The notes: generated by a model not told the origin, from the sequence alone. Numbered from the stretch's first letter, positions 8,698 to 19,574 are shown. The stretch: 64,000 bases of DNA from JANXQG01 sp963780045 (GCA_963780045.1 CAVZZZ010000001.1:2356001-2420000); one strand, 5' to 3'. Numbers and translations are program-made.

Positions 8698-9748
8698 ACC
8701 GCATTGCTTCCACCGCGGCGGTCAACTCAACGATCGTGCGATCGTGGTCTGACGCGTCAAGCCGCAGCACGGGTCCAGGCGCTGAGGACACGTACTTGTC
8801 TAATTCTTCTGCGGCTCGTTTTATCCATCGCACGAGCCCATTGCTGGGCGGTTTGTTGCGTTCGAGGACTGCTAGCATTTCCTCCGGCGGCATCCAGACT
8901 AGAGCAAGCAGTCGTGGACGCACGGCTTGCCAACTCCGTCCAGTCCAAAAAGTCTTGTACTTGGCTGCGTCTTCGCCTGAAAGGAAATCATTTGCATGCG
9001 CAACCGACTTCTCAAACCAAACCTCGCTCCAGAAATCACTGACTGTCGCCCGGTCGAGCGATGCCCAAGTGGGATCTGCTTGATCGAACTCGCGCGCACA
9101 CCGCTGAAGCAATTGTAGCTCGATTGGCAACTTACGGCCAGATGGATCGCACTGAGACGGGCGTAGCGATCGCTCCAGAGGATCAGTCAATAGGCGAGCG
9201 CCAAGCTGCCTCGCCACTTCAGCGGCCACGGATTCCTTGTGACTTCCAGCCGGCCCTTCAATCGCCAAATACCACGGCGTTGAGTTGAGGTGATAAAGCA
9301 GGTGTCCCACAGTCCATCGAATCACCGGATGCACCATCTCCGTCGCGATCTCCGCCGCGCGTTCGAGCACAAACCTTCTCCAAGCCATTCGCGGATGGGG
9401 GATTTGCAATTCCGGCTCGTTGAGCACCAATTCGTCATAAAGCAGCAAATCAAGGTCGATTGTCCGCGGACCCCAACGATCCTGGCGAATTCGTCCGAGC
9501 GAGTTCTCAATTTCCTGACAGGCGCCCAAAAGCTCCTGCGGTGAAAGCGACGTGCGAATGACGGCTGCCGCGTTGAGGTATGCGTCCTGCTCGGCCGGCC
9601 CTCCAATCGCCTGCGTCTGGTGAAAGCTGCTTTGCCGCAGCAACTCGATTTGTGGATGCGCTTGCAGTTGCTCCAGCGCTCCGCTCAGAAAGCTTGCCCG
9701 ATCACCCAGGTTCGATCCGAGTCCGAGCAGGCTGGTAGGCATTGGCAA
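8696..9748 (-). CDS. folK: HPPK (FolK) fused to a nucleoside-kinase-like domain
   Basis: Residues 1 to about 160 are 6-hydroxymethyl-7,8-dihydropterin pyrophosphokinase: LGLGSNLGDRASFL, then QDRWGPRTIDLDLLLYDEL and IPHPRMAWRRFVL, the classic folate-pathway motifs. Residues ~165-350 form a second domain that starts YLAIEGPAGSHKESVAAEVA, like the P-loop of deoxynucleoside kinases, and continues with helices resembling that family. The usual G-K-S/T of the P-loop is replaced by H-K-E, so catalysis by the second half is doubtful. Total 350 residues. FolK-kinase fusions are, as I recall, found in planctomycetes. The folate role is firm, the second is inference. Confidence 0.88.
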   Translation of the reverse strand: MPMPTSLLGLGSNLGDRASFLSGALEQLQAHPQIELLRQSSFHQTQAIGGPAEQDAYLNAAAVIRTSLSPQELLGACQEIENSLGRIRQDRWGPRTIDLDLLLYDELVLNEPELQIPHPRMAWRRFVLERAAEIATEMVHPVIRWTVGHLLYHLNSTPWYLAIEGPAGSHKESVAAEVARQLGARLLTDPLERSLRPSQCDPSGRKLPIELQLLQRCAREFDQADPTWASLDRATVSDFWSEVWFEKSVAHANDFLSGEDAAKYKTFWTGRSWQAVRPRLLALVWMPPEEMLAVLERNKPPSNGLVRWIKRAAEELDKYVSSAPGPVLRLDASDHDRTIVELTAAVEAMR

Positions 9749-9762
9749 GCAATAACAAAACT

Positions 9763-10224
9763 CTATCGCGGTTTGCGTTTCTTCCGCGTAAGCCGCTGCA
9801 CCCCGAGCCGTTGGGCGGCCTCGGTGCGGCTGATGCCGCGGACGCCGGCGAGGGCCTCGAATTGCGCGGCCCGCGGACGCGTGCGACCGTGCTCCCAGTT
9901 GTAGATCGTCAGCCCGGACACGCCGATCAGCCGGCCGTACTCTTCGCCCGAAAGGCCCAGCCGGCGGCGCTGTGCCCGCACCGAGCGGGTCGAGAACCGC
10001 AGGCCGCTCAATTGTCCGTTCTCCGCTTCGTCAACCTCGTCCTTGGATTTCTTCTGTTCGAGCAGGTCCACCCGGCGCTGCTGTTCGCGGAGCAGCCGCT
10101 TCAGCCGGGCGATCTCGTGGCGGTATTGCACGATCGCCTGCCGCGTCGGCATTGCCTGCGCCTTGACCTCTCGCCGGGCGAGCCGGCAAATCTCTTGCTT
10201 TAATGCAGTGGCAAAGTTTGGCAT
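9763..10224 (-). CDS. Coiled-coil protein with C-terminal XRE-type HTH
   Basis: A 153-residue basic protein. Residues ~25-65 form a charged coiled coil (YRHEIARLKRLLREQQRRVD). Residues ~85-130 read RLGLSGEEYGRLIGVSGLTI then YNWEHGRTRPR, a Cro/CI-type helix-turn-helix in which the recognition helix ends in YNWEHG. The tail (TRKKRKPR) is strongly basic. It probably binds DNA, perhaps as a regulator, but no target can be read from the sequence. It is the first minus-strand gene of the folK-panC-lgt-atp run, 14 bases before folK. Confidence 0.75.
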   Translation of the reverse strand: MPNFATALKQEICRLARREVKAQAMPTRQAIVQYRHEIARLKRLLREQQRRVDLLEQKKSKDEVDEAENGQLSGLRFSTRSVRAQRRRLGLSGEEYGRLIGVSGLTIYNWEHGRTRPRAAQFEALAGVRGISRTEAAQRLGVQRLTRKKRKPR

Positions 10225-10474
10225 TGCAGTATCTCTTCCATTCTGGCCTGTCTACGGTCTTAGACAAGATTATACACGAATTTGCGCGAGTCTCGTAAGC
10301 CGCGCTCAAGAAATTGCGGCCAGCTTGCCAAGCCACTTGACTATTGACCGGCTCGCCCCCTATTCTAACTCTGTATCGTGGACACTTTGAACCTGTCCGA
10401 AATTCATCACTTGGTCTGAAGTCTTAGCCAACGCAATTCAGTTATTGGACAGGTTCTCGGCGCGGAGTATTGTC

Positions 10475-10707
10475 GTGAACCTTTCCACCCATGACGCCCG
10501 AATCAAATCGATCGTCGCAAAGGCGCGGAGCGCATAGCGCAGCATTCCCATCTGGCCGTGCAGCGGATTTGGTGCGAGTGCAATGGGCGGACGCTTTTTC
10601 TCTACGGCCAGGTGCCCAGCTTTTACCTCAAGCAGTTGGCCCAAACCGCGGTCGCGGGGTTGGAAGGCGTGACGCAGGTAGTCAACGAGATTGAAGTCCT
10701 CTGGTAA
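10475..10707 (+). CDS. BON-domain protein (apparent frameshift)
   Basis: The C-terminal half, in one frame, reads AVQRIWCECNGRTLFLYGQV, then PSFYLKQLAQTAVAGLEGVT and QVVNEIEVLW, a clear BON domain of the planctomycete type. BON domains are thought to bind phospholipid or periplasmic partners. Upstream in another frame a GTG at 10475, eight bases after a GGAG ribosome site, gives VNLSTHDARIKSIVAKA. The frames join near 10530 if one C is added to a GGCGCGG tract (KARERIAQHSHL). The joined protein is about 78 residues, with no signal peptide. Confidence 0.7.
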
Positions 10708-10935
10708 CGTGCCGCAGGTACCGGTTCCGCCCCCGCGAAAACCCGCGGCGAATAATGCTAGACCGTTCCTCTTTTTCCCGCCACCTCTTCGGGTAACCGC
10801 CAGTTGTGGCAGTTTGTCCGGTTGTATGGGTGATGCCGGTCCCGACGGTACTGGCAGAAAGGCGTCAGCAAAACTCAGCGCATTCCGATAAACCCGAATA
10901 AGAGTGTCTTTCCGCGTGTACCAAGGAGTTGAACC

Positions 10936-11985
10936 ATGCCAGCGTCGGCACGGCGCGGCCCTCTGTTGGGGGCCTTTGCAGCGGTTTTGATTTCCGCCGC
11001 CGCCCGCGCCGACGGACCGGACCCGACCGCGGTCCAGCCGATCTACCCAATCTACTCCCCGCAGGCGGTTGACGGCTCCTCCCAGCAACCGGCCGACGGG
11101 ACCCAGCCGGTCGATTTGGGACAAGCGGCGGTCGGCGACGACGTTCGCAACTGGTCGATCTCGCTCACGTATGGCTACGAGACCTTTCGAGGCGTTTCCG
11201 ACGGCAACTGGCAGAACAACGGCCTGAACACCGGTTTCAATTTCGGCACTAAACTGGGGCAGTTCAGCGACCTGACTGGAATTGGTTTTCAGGTCGGCGG
11301 AAGCATCGGCGTTTACAACTGGTCGGGCACCGACTACCGAATAATGGACGATGACGAGGCCCAGACGCAGGGCTTCATCACGACCGGCTTCTTCCGCAAG
11401 GCGACGGCGGAATCGCCCTGGAGCGCGGCCATCGTTTTCGATTGGATGATCAACAACAACTTCGGCATTTACAATGCTTCGCCCACGCTGAACCAGTGGC
11501 GTTTTCATTTGGGTTACGATGTCAACGACTGCAACGAGATCGGCGTTTGGGGCGCGGTGCGCGGAGAAACCTCGACCCGCGAGGTTGCCTTCGTCGGCCC
11601 GGTTTCGTGGCAAGCCGAAGACCAGATCAGCGTCTTTTCCCACCACAAGTGGGAATTCGGCGCGGATACCACGCTCTGGATTGGCGCGCCGTTGGGCGGC
11701 AGCCTGGAGGACGGTTCGAGCCTCGGTTCGTTCATTGCCGGCGCTCGCGGCGACATGCCGTTGAGCAATCTGCTCTCGCTCTATACGCTAGTCACGTATA
11801 TGCGTCCAGCCATGGGCCCCGGGCCCTTGGCGGCCGAACACGACGAATGGAGCTTCGCCATCGGCTTGGCGGTCTACCCGCGGCACGACAGCCGCACGGC
11901 GACGGTGGCCAACCGAGGCTGGGCCGCCCTGATCCCGGTGGCCAATAACAGCACGTTCTTCGTCGATACTAATCATTATTACTAG
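10936..11985 (+). CDS. Secreted beta-rich protein, DUF6666-like
   Basis: A 349-residue protein with a signal peptide (LLGAFAAVLISAAARADGPD). After a low-complexity Pro/Gln region it is rich in alternating hydrophobic and aromatic residues (NWSISLTYGYETFRG, FQVGGSIGVYNWSGTDYR, SAAIVFDWMINNNFGIYN, HHKWEFGADTTLWIGAPLGG) and ends NSTFFVDTNHYY. This suggests a beta-barrel or beta-sandwich in the outer membrane or cell wall. It resembles a planctomycete family that I recall as DUF6666; that link is from memory. Function unknown. It follows the BON gene after 228 bases without a gene. Confidence 0.72.
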   Translation: MPASARRGPLLGAFAAVLISAAARADGPDPTAVQPIYPIYSPQAVDGSSQQPADGTQPVDLGQAAVGDDVRNWSISLTYGYETFRGVSDGNWQNNGLNTGFNFGTKLGQFSDLTGIGFQVGGSIGVYNWSGTDYRIMDDDEAQTQGFITTGFFRKATAESPWSAAIVFDWMINNNFGIYNASPTLNQWRFHLGYDVNDCNEIGVWGAVRGETSTREVAFVGPVSWQAEDQISVFSHHKWEFGADTTLWIGAPLGGSLEDGSSLGSFIAGARGDMPLSNLLSLYTLVTYMRPAMGPGPLAAEHDEWSFAIGLAVYPRHDSRTATVANRGWAALIPVANNSTFFVDTNHYY

Positions 11986-12114
11986 AATCTTCGGTTTTCG
12001 CATACGTAAACCGATCGCGCAGGGCTACGGGCACTTCGACGCAGTTCCGTATGGCCTATGCTTCTTGTAGCGTCGTGCCGCCGCGCGGCGTTTCCACAGG
12101 TCCACGAGCTGCCC

Positions 12115-13582
12115 ATGTCCACGATCCTCACGTGCAACGCTTGCACCGAACCCGTCTGCGCGGCGCCTCCCGCGGGGCGGCTGGTGGACGCCACGGAAAT
12201 CCGCCTTAGCGAAATCATCTCCGCCATGTCGGTGGCGCTGGACATCACACAGGGCCACCCGCAAGGCCACTGCATGCGCACGGCGCTGATCGGCATGAAG
12301 CTGGCCGACGAGATGCGCCTGCTAACCGCCGACCGCAGCGCGCTCTTCTACGCGCTTTTGCTGAAGGACCTGGGCTGTTCGAGCAACGCGGCCAAGATGT
12401 GTTACCTTTTTGCCGCCGATGACCACCTCGTCAAACGTGACATGCGGCTAGCCGACTTGAGCAAGGCCGGCGAAAGACTGCGATTGATGTGGCGGCACAG
12501 CGCGACGGGCGGATCGCTGCTGGAGAAACTGCTGAAGATGGCCGCAATCACCCGCAAAGGCCCCGAGGCCGCGCGGAAGATTTCCGCCGTTCGCTGCGAA
12601 CGAGGCGCAAACATCGCCCGCATGTTGCGCCTGCCGGAATCGACCTCCCGCGCGATATATGAACTTGACGAGCACTGGAACGGCCGCGGGCATCCTTGCA
12701 TGCTCAAGGGCGACGAGATTTCGCTGCTGGCCCGCATGTGCTGTCTCGCGCAGACGGTCGAGGTCTTCTTCACAACCTACGGCCTGGAGGCGGCCATCGA
12801 CGTTGCCCGCCAGCGCCGCGGCGAGTGGTTCGATCCGGAGCTGGTCGATGCCCTGACGAGGTTCCAGCACGACACGGCTTTCTGGCAGAAGTTGCTCGGC
12901 GACGACCTATCCGGCGAGGTTGACCGCTTCGAGCCGGAAGACGCGGTGCTCACTGCCGACGAGGACTGCATCGACCGCGTCGCCGCCGCCTTCGCCAGCG
13001 TGGTTGACGCCAAATCGCCCTGGACCTATCAACATTCCACGCGTGTGGCCGAAATCACCGTCGGCATCGCGCAGCAGTTCGGCTGCTGTCCCGATTTGCA
13101 GCGCGACATGCACCGCGCCGCGCTGCTGCACGACGTCGGCAAACTGGGCGTCTCCAATCTGATCCTCGACAAGCCTGGCCGGCCCACTGACGAGGAGATG
13201 GCGCAAATCCGAAAACATCCCGACTACTCGCAGCAGATACTTCAGCGAGTCGCGGCCTTCAAGGAGCTGGCCAACGTTGCAGCCGCACATCACGAACGGT
13301 TGGACGGCCGCGGCTACCATCGCCGCCTGGAAGGCGAACACTTGTCCTGGGCCGCCCGTGTGCTGACCGTGGCGGACATGTACGAGGCGATGTCGGCCCG
13401 GCGGCCCTATCGCGACGCCATGTCGTGGCAGCAAATTCGCGAAATCCTCACCCGCGACGCTGGCAAGGGCGTCGATCCTGTCTGCCTTCGCGCCTTGGAG
13501 GCGCTGGCTCGACCGCACCGCCCTGGAATCGCGCGTTGAAGACCAGCTTGCCGAAGTTGACCGACTCGTGGCGGAATTGTAA
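12115..13582 (+). CDS. Double-HD phosphohydrolase, HD-GYP type (apparent frameshift near 3' end)
   Basis: Two HD domains in tandem. The first (residues ~25-270) is degenerate at the metal site (FYALLLKDLGCSS) but keeps YELDEHWNGRGHP. The second (~300-460) has HRAALLHDVGKLGVSNLILD and AAHHERLDGRGYHRRLEGEH, so the HD and GYP motifs are largely intact, with GYH in place of GYP. Such domains hydrolyse cyclic di-GMP or related nucleotides. The ATG at 12115 (MSTILTCNACTEP) is preferred over an upstream ATG at 12058. At about 13503 a GGCGCTGG tract breaks the frame; adding two bases gives the tail RWLDRTALESRVEDQLAEVD and a stop at 13582. Confidence 0.84.
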
Positions 13583-13744
13583 CCGCGCTGGAGTTCCAGC
13601 CTTAGCCGGTAGGCGGCAACTCTTTTCGTGCTCCGCGCGTCCGTTTGCTTGTTCTTGAAGCGATTGTTTTCCGCTTCCTCGTACCGGTTCAATCGCGTAT
13701 AATCGCTGAGTATTTCCACGTCCCATCCGCGATTTGGACAAGCC

Positions 13745-15617
13745 ATGCGTATATTCCATTTGTGTCCGCGCACAACCCTCGGTCGCGAGGCTGCGGTCGT
13801 CGCCACCTGTCTATTTGGCCTGTGCTTGACGCCGCTCTCCACAGAGAAGACGCGCCGCGCAGCAAGCCGCCTTTTCCCGTCCCCTGACCGCCGAGCAACG
13901 GCACATCCTCGACCGCGCCGGCGAGATCCTGGCCAAAGCCTCAGTGAGCGAATCCGAGCGAGCGGTGCGGCTGCAGGTCCTCAAGGCCGTGCTGACCGGC
14001 GTCGCCATTCGCCCTGACGACGACTATCCCGAAATGCGGAATCCCAAATACTGGACGCTCACCAACGACGTATTCGTCTTGACGTCCGGCTGCACGCCCG
14101 TCGATGCCATTTCCGATCTGTGGGGTGATCATGAAAACGACGGCGTGCCGATTCCGCGGATTCGCTGCTACAAGTATTCCTCGCTGGCCCTCGTGCAGGG
14201 TCACATTCAATACTTTCGCGAGACGAAAAATGCGGCGGGCCTCGCTGTCCTCAACCGATTGCTGGGCAGGCGGATGATTCCCCAGGGACTGCCCAACAGC
14301 GGCGACGATCTGCTCTGGAAACGCCGTTACGGCAGCGACCACCTGCTGCCGGGCGATCAGGTGTGGGTCGATAATCCGTTCTTCGAGCGCGGGCGGACCC
14401 TGCTGCGGCAGCAGGCCTACGAACAGTTGCTACGCGAGGGCCAGTCGCCGGCCGAAGCGACGGAGGCGGCCAGGACGTCGACCGACGCTCTGATTGCCGG
14501 GGAGGAAGGAAGCAACGTCTTCTGCCTCGGCGACGACAAACTCATTCGCGGCGCTTTTTCCCTCTGCCGGCTTTGCCGTGCAGCGTTCCAGCCGGGCGAG
14601 AACGGCACCGCGCCCCACGAGCAGGTCTTCACGCCCATGATTTTTACGCTTGCCCGCTTCCAGGAGCACATGATCGACGACAACTACAGCGCCCAGGCGT
14701 GCCTGCGCAGACCCGGCATCGGTGCGTGCGGAGGATTTCAAGATTTGCCGCGTCCGCGCCGATCGGTCCGGAAAAGCTCTTGCGGCTTTATGCCGACGCA
14801 GCCAAGAGCAAGCCTGACGGCAAAACCGCCGAGGAAATCATCGCGACGGCCATAGCCGTGGAGGCGCCGTCGCCTGCCTTTACGCCGGAGAAGGTGCAGC
14901 TTGCGAAGAAACCGCCCGCGCCAGGCGCTGGACAAGCTGATCGACGCCGCGGTCAGCCATAATCATCCGCCGCGGTTGGTGACGGCGGGCGGTGCTACGT
15001 TCCCGCTCTTCGACCAGGACTACGATTGGGCCGAGCAGCGGCGCGTTCGCCTGGCGCTTGAGGCCATGATGAGGACCAAGAGTGACGAACTTTGGTGGCG
15101 AATGTTGGCAAACGTTAGTGACGGACGTTACGTGTTGACGGCCTCGCGCGGTAGTCAGGCGAAGAACTTCACCTTGGGCGGCCTTTGCGCGGACATCGTC
15201 GACCTGCGCCTCTGCCTCGGCTTCACTTCGCACCTGCCTTCCGTGCCGGGCCGGTTGCCGTCGAGCTTCCGGCCGGAGAACGAGTTCTGGCAGCGCGAGG
15301 CCGATTGGTCTCGTCGGCACGAACCGCTTTTTGCGATGCAGGCCGCCTTATGCGGCGAGGCCATCGAGCAGTTCGCTGCGGTCCAGGGCACGGTGCCCGG
15401 CAGCGATGGCCTTTCGCATGTCTACTCGGCCGATGAAAAGGCCCGTTGCGTCGCCGCGCTGCGGAAGCAGACTGCTGATCTTAACAAAACGAAAAAGGCC
15501 ATCTACGAAGAAGTCGTCGTGCCCTGGCTGCCCGCCCCTGGCGGCTGGGAGGGATACGACGCTCAGCGGGCCGCCGAGGCGCGGGCCGAGTACCAGCGGC
15601 AGGCGCGGGGAAGCTAA
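13745..15617 (+). CDS. Secreted protein with transglutaminase (Tgl)-like N-terminal region (several apparent frameshifts)
   Basis: Frame pieces join into one protein of about 625 residues: a signal-like start (MRIFHLCPRTTLGREAAVVA), then QQAAFSRPLTAEQRHILDRA, MRNPKYWTLTNDVFVL, VRAEDFKICRVRA, IGPEKLLRLYADAAKSK and ALDKLIDAAVSHNHPPRL up to the stop at 15617. The breaks at about 13858, 14705, 14757 and 14917 all sit in GCGC tracts and close with two added bases each. The segment with PRIRCYKYSSLAL, then GDQVWVDNP and SNVFCLGDDKLIRG resembles the Cys-centred core of Bacillus protein-glutamine gamma-glutamyltransferase (GDCLYFKNP, NVILLGEDKYFAHG), which cross-links proteins. That match is from memory and tentative. 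Confidence 0.55.
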
Positions 15618-17293
15618 TCCCCCGCAAAGGCTTGCCGCAAATATTCCTCCTCCGCCTCTTTTCGCCAGCGGGAGGCAGTTTGGCCGCAATACCAGGTGAC
15701 GAAGGCCATTAACAGAACCATCAGCCCGCACCAGGCCGGCACAAGTGCATTTGACGCAAGTCGTCCAGGCCAAGGAACAGTTGCCGCCGTTCGGGCGTGG
15801 TGAGCAAGAGCGTCAGCACCATGGCGTAGATCGTAGTCATCGCGGCGGCGACGATCATCTGCGCGGGCGGTCGCCCAGTCGGGGGCATTGAACATCCAGC
15901 CCGCATAAACCAATTGCACGGCCGACAAGAGCAGGGGCCAAAACACCCAGCGCGGCGCGGCCGAGAGGTTCGCGTGGCCCAAGAGGAGCACCGGCAGCAC
16001 GCCCAGCAAGGCGGTTGCGGCCACGACCACCGCCAGCCGCGCGGCCGTCCGCCGCTCGGTCCACGACGGCTCGATGGCGCCAGGCGGTACGTCATCGGGC
16101 GAGCTTGGCATCAGGTTGGACAGCCATGAGAATAACTCGTCGCTATAGCTCCGCCTCAGCGTTACGGCTTCTTCCATACCGGGCTCCAACTCCACAGGCA
16201 ACAGCGCGCCCGCGAAGCGGGTCGGCCGTGCGGGCCGGTCGTCTTCTGGCACGGGCTGCAGAGACGGCCAGGCATCTTCGCCGAACGATTCGTCTTTAGC
16301 GGGCGGCGGCAGCGCCGGCAATTCCGGCTCGCGCGCGGCTATCATGAGCGGCGCAGGCGGAGACTCGGGGACTGGCAGGGCGCCCGCGAAGTGGGTCGGA
16401 GGAAGCTCCGTTTGCATCGGCGGCAGCACGTCCGCGGGCTGCGGAAAGTCGCGCGGCGCCGGTGGCGAATCGTCCGAGACCGGCAGGGCGCCCGCGAAGT
16501 CGCTCGGCTGATACTCCATCTCAGGCGGCTGCTGCGTGTCCGCAACCGGTTCCGGAGGAAGCTCGTTCAATATGGGTGAAGTTGCGTCGTCAACCGATGC
16601 GGCACCCGCGGACTCGGTCGGCGGAAGCTCTATCGCAATCGGCGGCGGAGTTTCCTCAACCGGTTCCGAGGGAAGCTCCGTCAAAATCAACGAAGGCGCC
16701 TCCTCGGCCGGCTGTGGCAACCAGTCCGACGCCGGTTGCAATTCAAATTCCTGCCGCGTGGGCGGCAAGTCCTCCGTCGTTTGCGGCAGAAGTTCCGCCA
16801 AAATCGGCGACTCGATTTCCGCCGCGGTTTCCGGCGGCGGCTCCGTGAGACTCGGCAGCGGAAATCCGACGGACGGCGGCGGAAGCTCGGCTGCGGCCGG
16901 CATCGGCTCACACACCGGCGGCAGTTCAATTGCCTGCGTCAGCTCAATTGGCGGCGCTGCCACAGGCGGTGCGACCGGTTCCGCCAAGGACGGTCCCACA
17001 GGAGATTCCGCAATATGCACCTGCGCCGGCAGAGCAGCAACCGGCAACTCGGAAGCCGGCACCGGCGCGGGCGGCTGCACGGGCGTCGGTGCATCCGAGA
17101 AGCGAGCCGGCTGCGGCTTTGTCGGCGGCTTTGTCGGCGGCTTGACCGGAGTTCTTGCCGCCGACCGGTTGTTTGTCGGCGGGGCAGGCACGACCATGAT
17201 CCGGCCACAGGCCCCGCAGCGAATCTTCTTCCCGGCTAGCTGCGAGTCGACGTCAAGGACGTGGCCGGTAGGACATATCAAACGAAGGATCAT
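15614..17293 (-). CDS. Zinc-ribbon, proline-rich membrane protein (apparent frameshifts near 3' end)
   Basis: The N-terminus (LICPTGHVLDVDSQLAGKKI, then RCGACGRIMVVP) is a short zinc-ribbon-like module with a CxxC pair. Residues ~40-375 are a disordered stretch rich in Pro, Glu, Leu and Ala with recurrent ELPP and FAGALPV motifs. Residues ~420-540 hold membrane helices (AVVVAATALLGVLPVLLLGH, MIVAAAMTTIYAMVLTLLLT, GLMVLLMAFVTWYC). Breaks at about 15867 and 15750 separate these helices; adding bases to GCGC-type tracts there restores APDWATARAQMIVAAA and the last helix. Its stop overlaps the convergent neighbour by four bases. Function unknown. Confidence 0.65.
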   Translation of the reverse strand: MILRLICPTGHVLDVDSQLAGKKIRCGACGRIMVVPAPPTNNRSAARTPVKPPTKPPTKPQPARFSDAPTPVQPPAPVPASELPVAALPAQVHIAESPVGPSLAEPVAPPVAAPPIELTQAIELPPVCEPMPAAAELPPPSVGFPLPSLTEPPPETAAEIESPILAELLPQTTEDLPPTRQEFELQPASDWLPQPAEEAPSLILTELPSEPVEETPPPIAIELPPTESAGAASVDDATSPILNELPPEPVADTQQPPEMEYQPSDFAGALPVSDDSPPAPRDFPQPADVLPPMQTELPPTHFAGALPVPESPPAPLMIAAREPELPALPPPAKDESFGEDAWPSLQPVPEDDRPARPTRFAGALLPVELEPGMEEAVTLRRSYSDELFSWLSNLMPSSPDDVPPGAIEPSWTERRTAARLAVVVAATALLGVLPVLLLGHANLSAAPRWVFWPLLLSAVQLVYAGWMFNAPDWATARADDRRRRDDYDLRHGADALAHHARTAATVPWPGRLASNALVPAWCGLMVLLMAFVTWYCGQTASRWRKEAEEEYLRQAFAGD

Positions 17294-17431
17294 TAGCAGC
17301 AGTAGGGTTTACATTGCTCGCGGTTGACAAACCAGACTACGTCGCCCCAGTGCAACGTCCGTTTCAATTCAAGCCGCCCTGCCACAAACCCAGCCTCTTC
17401 AAAAAATGTTGCCCTGTCGTTACGCCGGCAG

Positions 17432-19445
17432 TTACTCGTCGGCGTAGACCCGCGTGCTTTCTTCCTTGACGACGGGCTGCTGCATCTCGTCGGTCAGGAG
17501 TTGACAGCGGACCCGCAAGTCGCCCGGCCGCACACCCTTGGCACGCACGCGGAAGGCGGCGATGCTCTTGGGAGCAAGCTGCGGGAGACTTTCAAACAAT
17601 ACCTTATTATCCCGTATTGTATACTTTGTCGGCCCTTCCGCCGATAGGGGCCGCAGTTCCGCCGGCAGATAAACGGCCATTTGCAGGTTCGACGAGGCCT
17701 TCGACCCCTGGTTGATAACCGAAATCTCGTAGGTCGTCTCGCCGCCGATTTCCAGCGGATCCTTGGTGTGCGAAAGCTGGAATTGGACCGCCGCCAACCC
17801 CTCGACCAGAACCGGCTGCTCCTTTTCGCTGACAAGCCCTCGCTGGGCCGCGCCGCGGACCTTGAGGTTGAATTGGCCGGCAGCCACAGGCAGCGTGACT
17901 AGTTCCACGGTGCCGTGCTTGTCTGCGGGCAATTCGTCCATTTGCCAGTACACGGCCCCCGTCGCCGCGTCATACTGGCCGGAATTATTGGCGCTGACGA
18001 ACTTCAGGCCTCGCGGCAGGTAGGCCACCAATTCGACGTGCTTTGCGGGGGCCGTGCCCGGATTGGCCACGGAGAGCTCGTACGTCGCCTCGCGCTCCAG
18101 GTAACGGCGCTTGGGACCGTTGAGGCCAACATCAAGTTTGGCGGAAGCGACCTCGAAGTTGAAGCGATGCTCGGCGCGGAGATTGGCGTCGCCGCGGGCG
18201 AGGATCACGTTGGCGATCGGCCCTGCCTGGACGGTCTTCATGCGGAGTTGCAACTGGCGGCTCTCGCCCGGCTTGAGGTCGCCGACGTTGTATTCCAGTT
18301 CCTTGCCGGCCGGATGTTGCAGCCCCGCGGGGATTTTCTCGATGAGCGTGACGCCGGTGGCGATGCCGCTGCCGGGGTTGGAAACTGTAAAGGTGAGTAT
18401 CGCGTCGTCGCCTGCCAGCACGCGTTGCTGCGGCCCGGCGGTTTGCACGACGAGCTTGGGACGCGTGACCATTGAGCGGGCGGTGGCTACGGTCTGGAAG
18501 CGGACGGTGGCCACGCTGCCGACCTCGCCCTCGTCGGCGGGCATGATTTGCATTTCCACGGCCGTTTCTCCGCCGGGCTTGAGCGTACCCAGCGACCAGA
18601 CCAGTTCGCCGTTGCTGCCGCGCGCGGCGGGTGGCGAGGAGCCCAGGAGCCGCGTGCCGCGGGGCACTTGGTCGCGGACTTCGATTTCCGCCGCCGCTGC
18701 GGGACCCGCGTTGCGAACGACTGTTCGCAGAATGGCCGGCCGGCCGACTTGGATTTCCGGCGGTACGATCTTTTCCAGCGTCACGCGGGCATTCTGCGGC
18801 CCTTCCCATTGCTTGTCCCCGGGCTGTCCGACGCCGAAAGCGTTTGGCGCGGCGTTTCGTCCTCGGGGCTCGAAGGAGGGGCCGGCGAGCCCATCCGGTC
18901 CGTGAAAGGCCGGTTCGGGTGACATCATCCGTGCGCGCTGCGCTCCCGCCGCGGCAGGAGTCGGAGTGGCATACCGGTCGTCCGGTGCAGGAATCAGGCC
19001 CGGTTCTTGCAAGTCCGCCGGAGCGGCGCGGCGCACGGACCCGTAGCCAGTCTGCTGCCCGCGCCGGCGACGCCTCGACCGGTTCCTCGCCGGCCACGAG
19101 CTGGATTCGTATGGGGGCCGCGCTGGGCTGCCCGCCGGCCGGAGGCGCTCCGCCGTCATCTTGGTTCCGGCGGAGCGGGTTATCACCGCCAACAGGTCCG
19201 GGCTGTTGTTGTGCCGTTGGGCCAGAATCGGCCGGGCCTGTATCGACCGGTCCCGGCCCTTGCGCCCGGTAATTCGGCGGCGCGGTATCGGCCGACGGCG
19301 CATCCTCTCGAAGCGGATTGGGAGGGGCGTCGGCCTGCGCTGCAGGCGGAGGCAGGTCTACCGGATGCTGCGCGTGAGCGATGGCCAAAAGCCCCAGCCC
19401 TGCGACGGCGCCGACCACGAAGATACGGAAAAGAATGCGTTTCAT
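17432..19445 (-). CDS. Large secreted DUF11-repeat protein (apparent frameshift)
   Basis: Begins MKRILFRIFVVGAVAGLGLL with a signal peptide, then a disordered Pro/Gln/Gly region to about residue 200. The rest is a series of DUF11-type beta-sandwich repeats, marked by RTVVRNAGPAAAAEIEVRDQ, FTVSNPGSGIATGVTLIEKI, LSVANPGTAPAKHVELVAYL and ISVINQGSKASSNLQMAVYL. These modules are common in surface and outer-membrane proteins of planctomycetes. At about 19052 a GGCGCGGGC tract breaks the frame; two added bases join EEPVEASPAR to GQQTGYGSVRRAAP. Total about 670 residues. It diverges from the PmoA-like gene across an inverted repeat. Confidence 0.75.
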
Positions 19446-19574
19446 AGTGTAGGTGCCCCGCGAGAGGGAGGACGACAGCATGATGAGAGGCGGATAACTA
19501 CCAAAAATTAGTGACAGAGGAAAGGCCAACTTGACGCTGACGAGACAGCAATGCCAGCGCTGAACTGAAAACGT

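Noticed and set aside
10438..11646. Long open frame on the minus strand
   Set aside because: It is a shadow of the secreted beta-rich protein on the plus strand: no known domain, no ribosome site, and composition of an antisense frame.
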